A stretch of DNA of 64,000 nt, taken from contig WTCE01000009.1 of assembly GCA_013138735.1 (NCBI GenBank), positions 89,705-153,704 on the forward strand. Reading direction: 5' to 3'. A program made the position numbers and the translations under genes. Shown piece by piece: positions 62,661 through 64,000 of this stretch. A model generated the notes under the pieces. It did no database searches. It saw only the letters and a program-made list of their open reading frames with translations, and was not told where the DNA came from. How positions within the stretch are numbered: the stretch's first letter is position 1; each line of letters starts with the position of its first letter. This DNA is from Crocinitomix sp. (lineage in GTDB: Bacteria; Bacteroidota; Bacteroidia; Flavobacteriales_D; Crocinitomicaceae).

Positions 62661-63408
62661 CAACCTGTTTCACTTTACATTCACCACTATATAAAGCCCA
62701 CATTATTGATGAAAAGTAAGCTCTTTTTAAATCTGGGTATTCATTAAAAAGGATTGTTTCACGAGCTTCTTGAATAGTCGTCCATCTGGAAGGTGATTGA
62801 AATAATAAATATCTTGATCTTGCTAATAATTGCTTTCTAGTATCTCCATTGCTAAAGGTTTTAGAGATAAAAGTCTGACCAGATTCTTTCGCTTTTTGAT
62901 AGGCTAAGTTTTCAGCATCTATAGCTTCCCTCCTAAATTTAATTCTGATACTTTGCACCGCATCATAAACCAGTTTCTGAACATGGAACCGGTCAATAAC
63001 GATTAATGCTTTTGTAAAACAGGTGCGTACAGCTTGATTCATACTTGGAGCCATACCTAGGGTTACTTCCTTTACTTTTCGGCGACTTCTACTAGCAAGC
63101 ATACTGAAAATCTTTATCAAATCCTCAGACTTTGTACCTTTGACTAGCGCAACAATGGCGCCTTTTTTACCACCTTTTGATTTATTAGTGAGTATTGTAT
63201 ACAATTCTCCGTTGGTAAAAGCAGTTTCATCTAAGGCTAAATATTCTCCCATATTTTCTGGGAACAGTAAATAATCAGATGCATGAGACTTTTGATTCCA
63301 ATTTTTATAGTCACTCAATTTAAGTTTGTAGTGCTTCTGTAATTGTTTAGCGTTTATTCCATAATAAGGTTCTAAACTAGCGGCACTGACAGCATTAGTA
63401 TTTAGCAA
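62599..63408 (-). pseudogene. ISAon1-type transposase, C-terminally truncated
   Basis: A 269-residue reading frame of the DDE (ISL3-like) transposase found in Bacteroidota ISAon1 elements. Asp motifs are visible as LALDETAFTNGELYTI and IVIDRFHVQKLVYDAV, and ARSRYLLFQSPSRWT follows. Homology appears to stop after YPDLKRAY (about 62718). The expected ending with the third acidic residue (usually in an NRSTNASAESFNAK-like segment) is missing, and the last ~40 codons read through unrelated DNA including the Flavo-1-like element. The transposase is therefore probably inactive. It overlaps the upstream N-terminal-region gene by 14 bases. Confidence 0.8.
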
Positions 63409-63770
63409 GTTCTTTTAAAAAATCCGCAAAACCTTTGGTCATGCGAGTGCCTGGAGATAATAAATCCCAGTTACCAGTTACCTTAGTGTTACTGCCTGTA
63501 AGCAGCCATCTACGACGTTTAATTTTCAGCTCAGCCTTAAATTCTCGAATAGGAAAATCTTTGATGGTCACCTCTGGCATAAATCCATTAAGTCGATAAC
63601 TTTCATCCTTATATTCTGATGGAATAACTGGTTTTTCTTCTAAGAAAATTAATAAGGCATTTCCTTTCTTTTTAAAATCCGTTAAGTCACAGTAATCCAA
63701 AATCCCATCCGGTAATAAGGCTTGGGCAAACTCTTTATAAATACTCATTCTTTAATTTTTGAAAAAACAA
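62718..63770 (-). mobile_element. Partial ISAon1-type insertion sequence
   Basis: Contains both ISAon1 reading frames, the N-terminal-region protein and the main transposase, but the downstream end is lost. The right boundary is uncertain; I could not identify terminal inverted repeats or a target duplication. The element lies between tilS and an rRNA operon, both ends of which remain intact as far as visible. Confidence 0.65.
63395..63748 (-). CDS. ISAon1-family transposase N-terminal region protein
   Basis: A 117-residue first reading frame of the element. It has the pattern MSIYKEFAQALLPDGILDYC, FKKKGNALLIFLEEKPVIPS, RLNGFMPEVTIKDFPIREF and KIKRRRWLLTGSNTKVT. In related elements this part probably joins the transposase in function as a DNA-binding domain. 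Its stop overlaps the second frame by 14 bases, an arrangement compatible with coupling or a -1 frameshift; no slippery site is obvious. Confidence 0.8.
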   Translation of the reverse strand: MSIYKEFAQALLPDGILDYCDLTDFKKKGNALLIFLEEKPVIPSEYKDESYRLNGFMPEVTIKDFPIREFKAELKIKRRRWLLTGSNTKVTGNWDLLSPGTRMTKGFADFLKELAKY

Positions 63771-63861
63771 AAATAATATCAAATTTTAAATTGACCAAAG
63801 AAAAGCATTTGATCCCTCAATTGGTAGGACGCTGAGGCTCTCGAAGTGCCCGGGAATCATC

Positions 63862-63910
63862 AAAAAAAAAAGACAAAAAAAAGCCTCACTCCAATAAAGG
63901 AATGAGGCTT
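63862..63910 (-). terminator. rRNA operon terminator
   Basis: AAGCCTCACTCC pairs with GGAATGAGGCTT (one mismatch), and on the minus strand the stem is followed by T8, GTC and T10. It directly follows the 5S rRNA gene. Confidence 0.9.
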
Positions 63911-63915
63911 AAAAT

Positions 63916-64000
63916 TGGCATCTACATACTCTCCCACCCTTAAAAGGGCAGTACCATCTGCGCAAGTTGGCTTAACTTCTCTGTTCGAAATGGTAAGAGG
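63916..64000 (-). rRNA. rrf: 5S ribosomal RNA, 3' part (continues beyond the window)
   Basis: Read on the minus strand the sequence contains CATTTCGAACAGAGAAGTTA, AGCC, and GATGGTACTGCCC, with the late stem ending GGGAGAGTATGTAGATGCC. This is the conserved loop A/B to helix IV-V region of 5S rRNA. About 85 of ~110 bases are present; the rest, and presumably 23S and 16S genes, lie to the right. A strong terminator follows. Confidence 0.92.

Noticed and set aside
62483..62719. Plus-strand frame of 78 residues after tilS
   Set aside because: It is antisense to the Flavo-1-like element and transposase tail, with no family-like sequence and no promoter.
63808..63860. Intact tRNA gene
   Set aside because: Only parts resembling a D-arm are present; acceptor and T-arms do not pair.
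1..64000. CRISPR array or cas genes
   Set aside because: No regularly spaced direct repeats of 24-40 bases with unique spacers and no Cas-like proteins were found.

Overview
The window looks like chromosomal DNA of a Bacteroidota, most likely a marine or freshwater member of Flavobacteriales. It is AT-rich and encodes several type IX secretion (T9SS) cargo proteins with type A or type B C-terminal sorting domains, a PorP/SprF-type protein and a PorE-like OmpA/PD40 protein. It also carries an ISAon1-type insertion sequence, a hypoxanthine phosphoribosyltransferase-adenylate kinase fusion, and many promoters with the Bacteroidota -7 element TAnnTTTG. No family-level assignment is possible from sequence alone.

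Layout. 1-0.6 kb: 3' part of an unknown gene and its terminator. 0.8-7.7 kb (minus): a fatty-acid beta-oxidation operon (MarR regulator, FadN-like dehydrogenase/hydratase, four-helix-bundle protein, thiolase, GNAT acetyltransferase, acyl-CoA dehydrogenase), with a candidate MarR operator upstream. The four-helix-bundle gene sits between two inverted arrays of a 7-bp repeat and looks inserted. 7.8-10.1 kb: exported S9 peptidase. 10.1-15.5 kb (minus): a structured intergenic element, a small exported protein, an orphan RHS-core protein ending in a metzincin-type protease motif, and a large T9SS type A beta-propeller protein. 15.7-23.0 kb: a T9SS type B PKD adhesin with PorP/SprF and PorE-like partners. 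23.1-24.6 kb: two FKBP prolyl isomerases, one a lipoprotein. 24.8-26.3 kb (minus): an HTTM-type membrane protein and its partner. 26.4-30.0 kb: MORN_2 repeat protein and RelA/SpoT. 30.2-34.6 kb: Fur-family regulator, STAS protein, PurA, OstA-like LPS transport protein and a membrane protein. 34.7-38.8 kb: T9SS cargo, LpxD, PP2C/SpoIIE-type phosphatase, MORN lipoprotein.

38.9-46.7 kb is an accessory-looking region of small hypothetical, lipoprotein and SMI1/KNR4-type genes, plus FolE and a GreA/GreB-like protein. It includes a frameshifted lipoprotein gene, a very short gene, a palindrome between 13-bp direct repeats, and a duplicated fragment of the bioD 3' end. 46.7-52.6 kb (minus) is a long transcription unit: hpt-adk fusion, obgE, MORN_2 lipoprotein, bioB, bioF, bioD. 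52.7-62.5 kb: ClpB, small lipoprotein, 2-hydroxyacid dehydrogenase, MgtE, metallo-beta-lactamase/rhodanese protein, PabB and TilS. The last 1.5 kb holds a Flavo-1-like structured RNA, a truncated ISAon1 copy, a tRNA-like scrap and the 3' end of a minus-strand rRNA operon (5S rRNA and terminator).

The strongest leads for something undescribed are the four-helix-bundle gene between inverted heptad arrays (with a third period-7 array of different sequence near 30.2 kb) and the orphan RHS-metzincin cassette with a possible exported immunity partner. All functional assignments come from reading motifs by eye; no database search was run.
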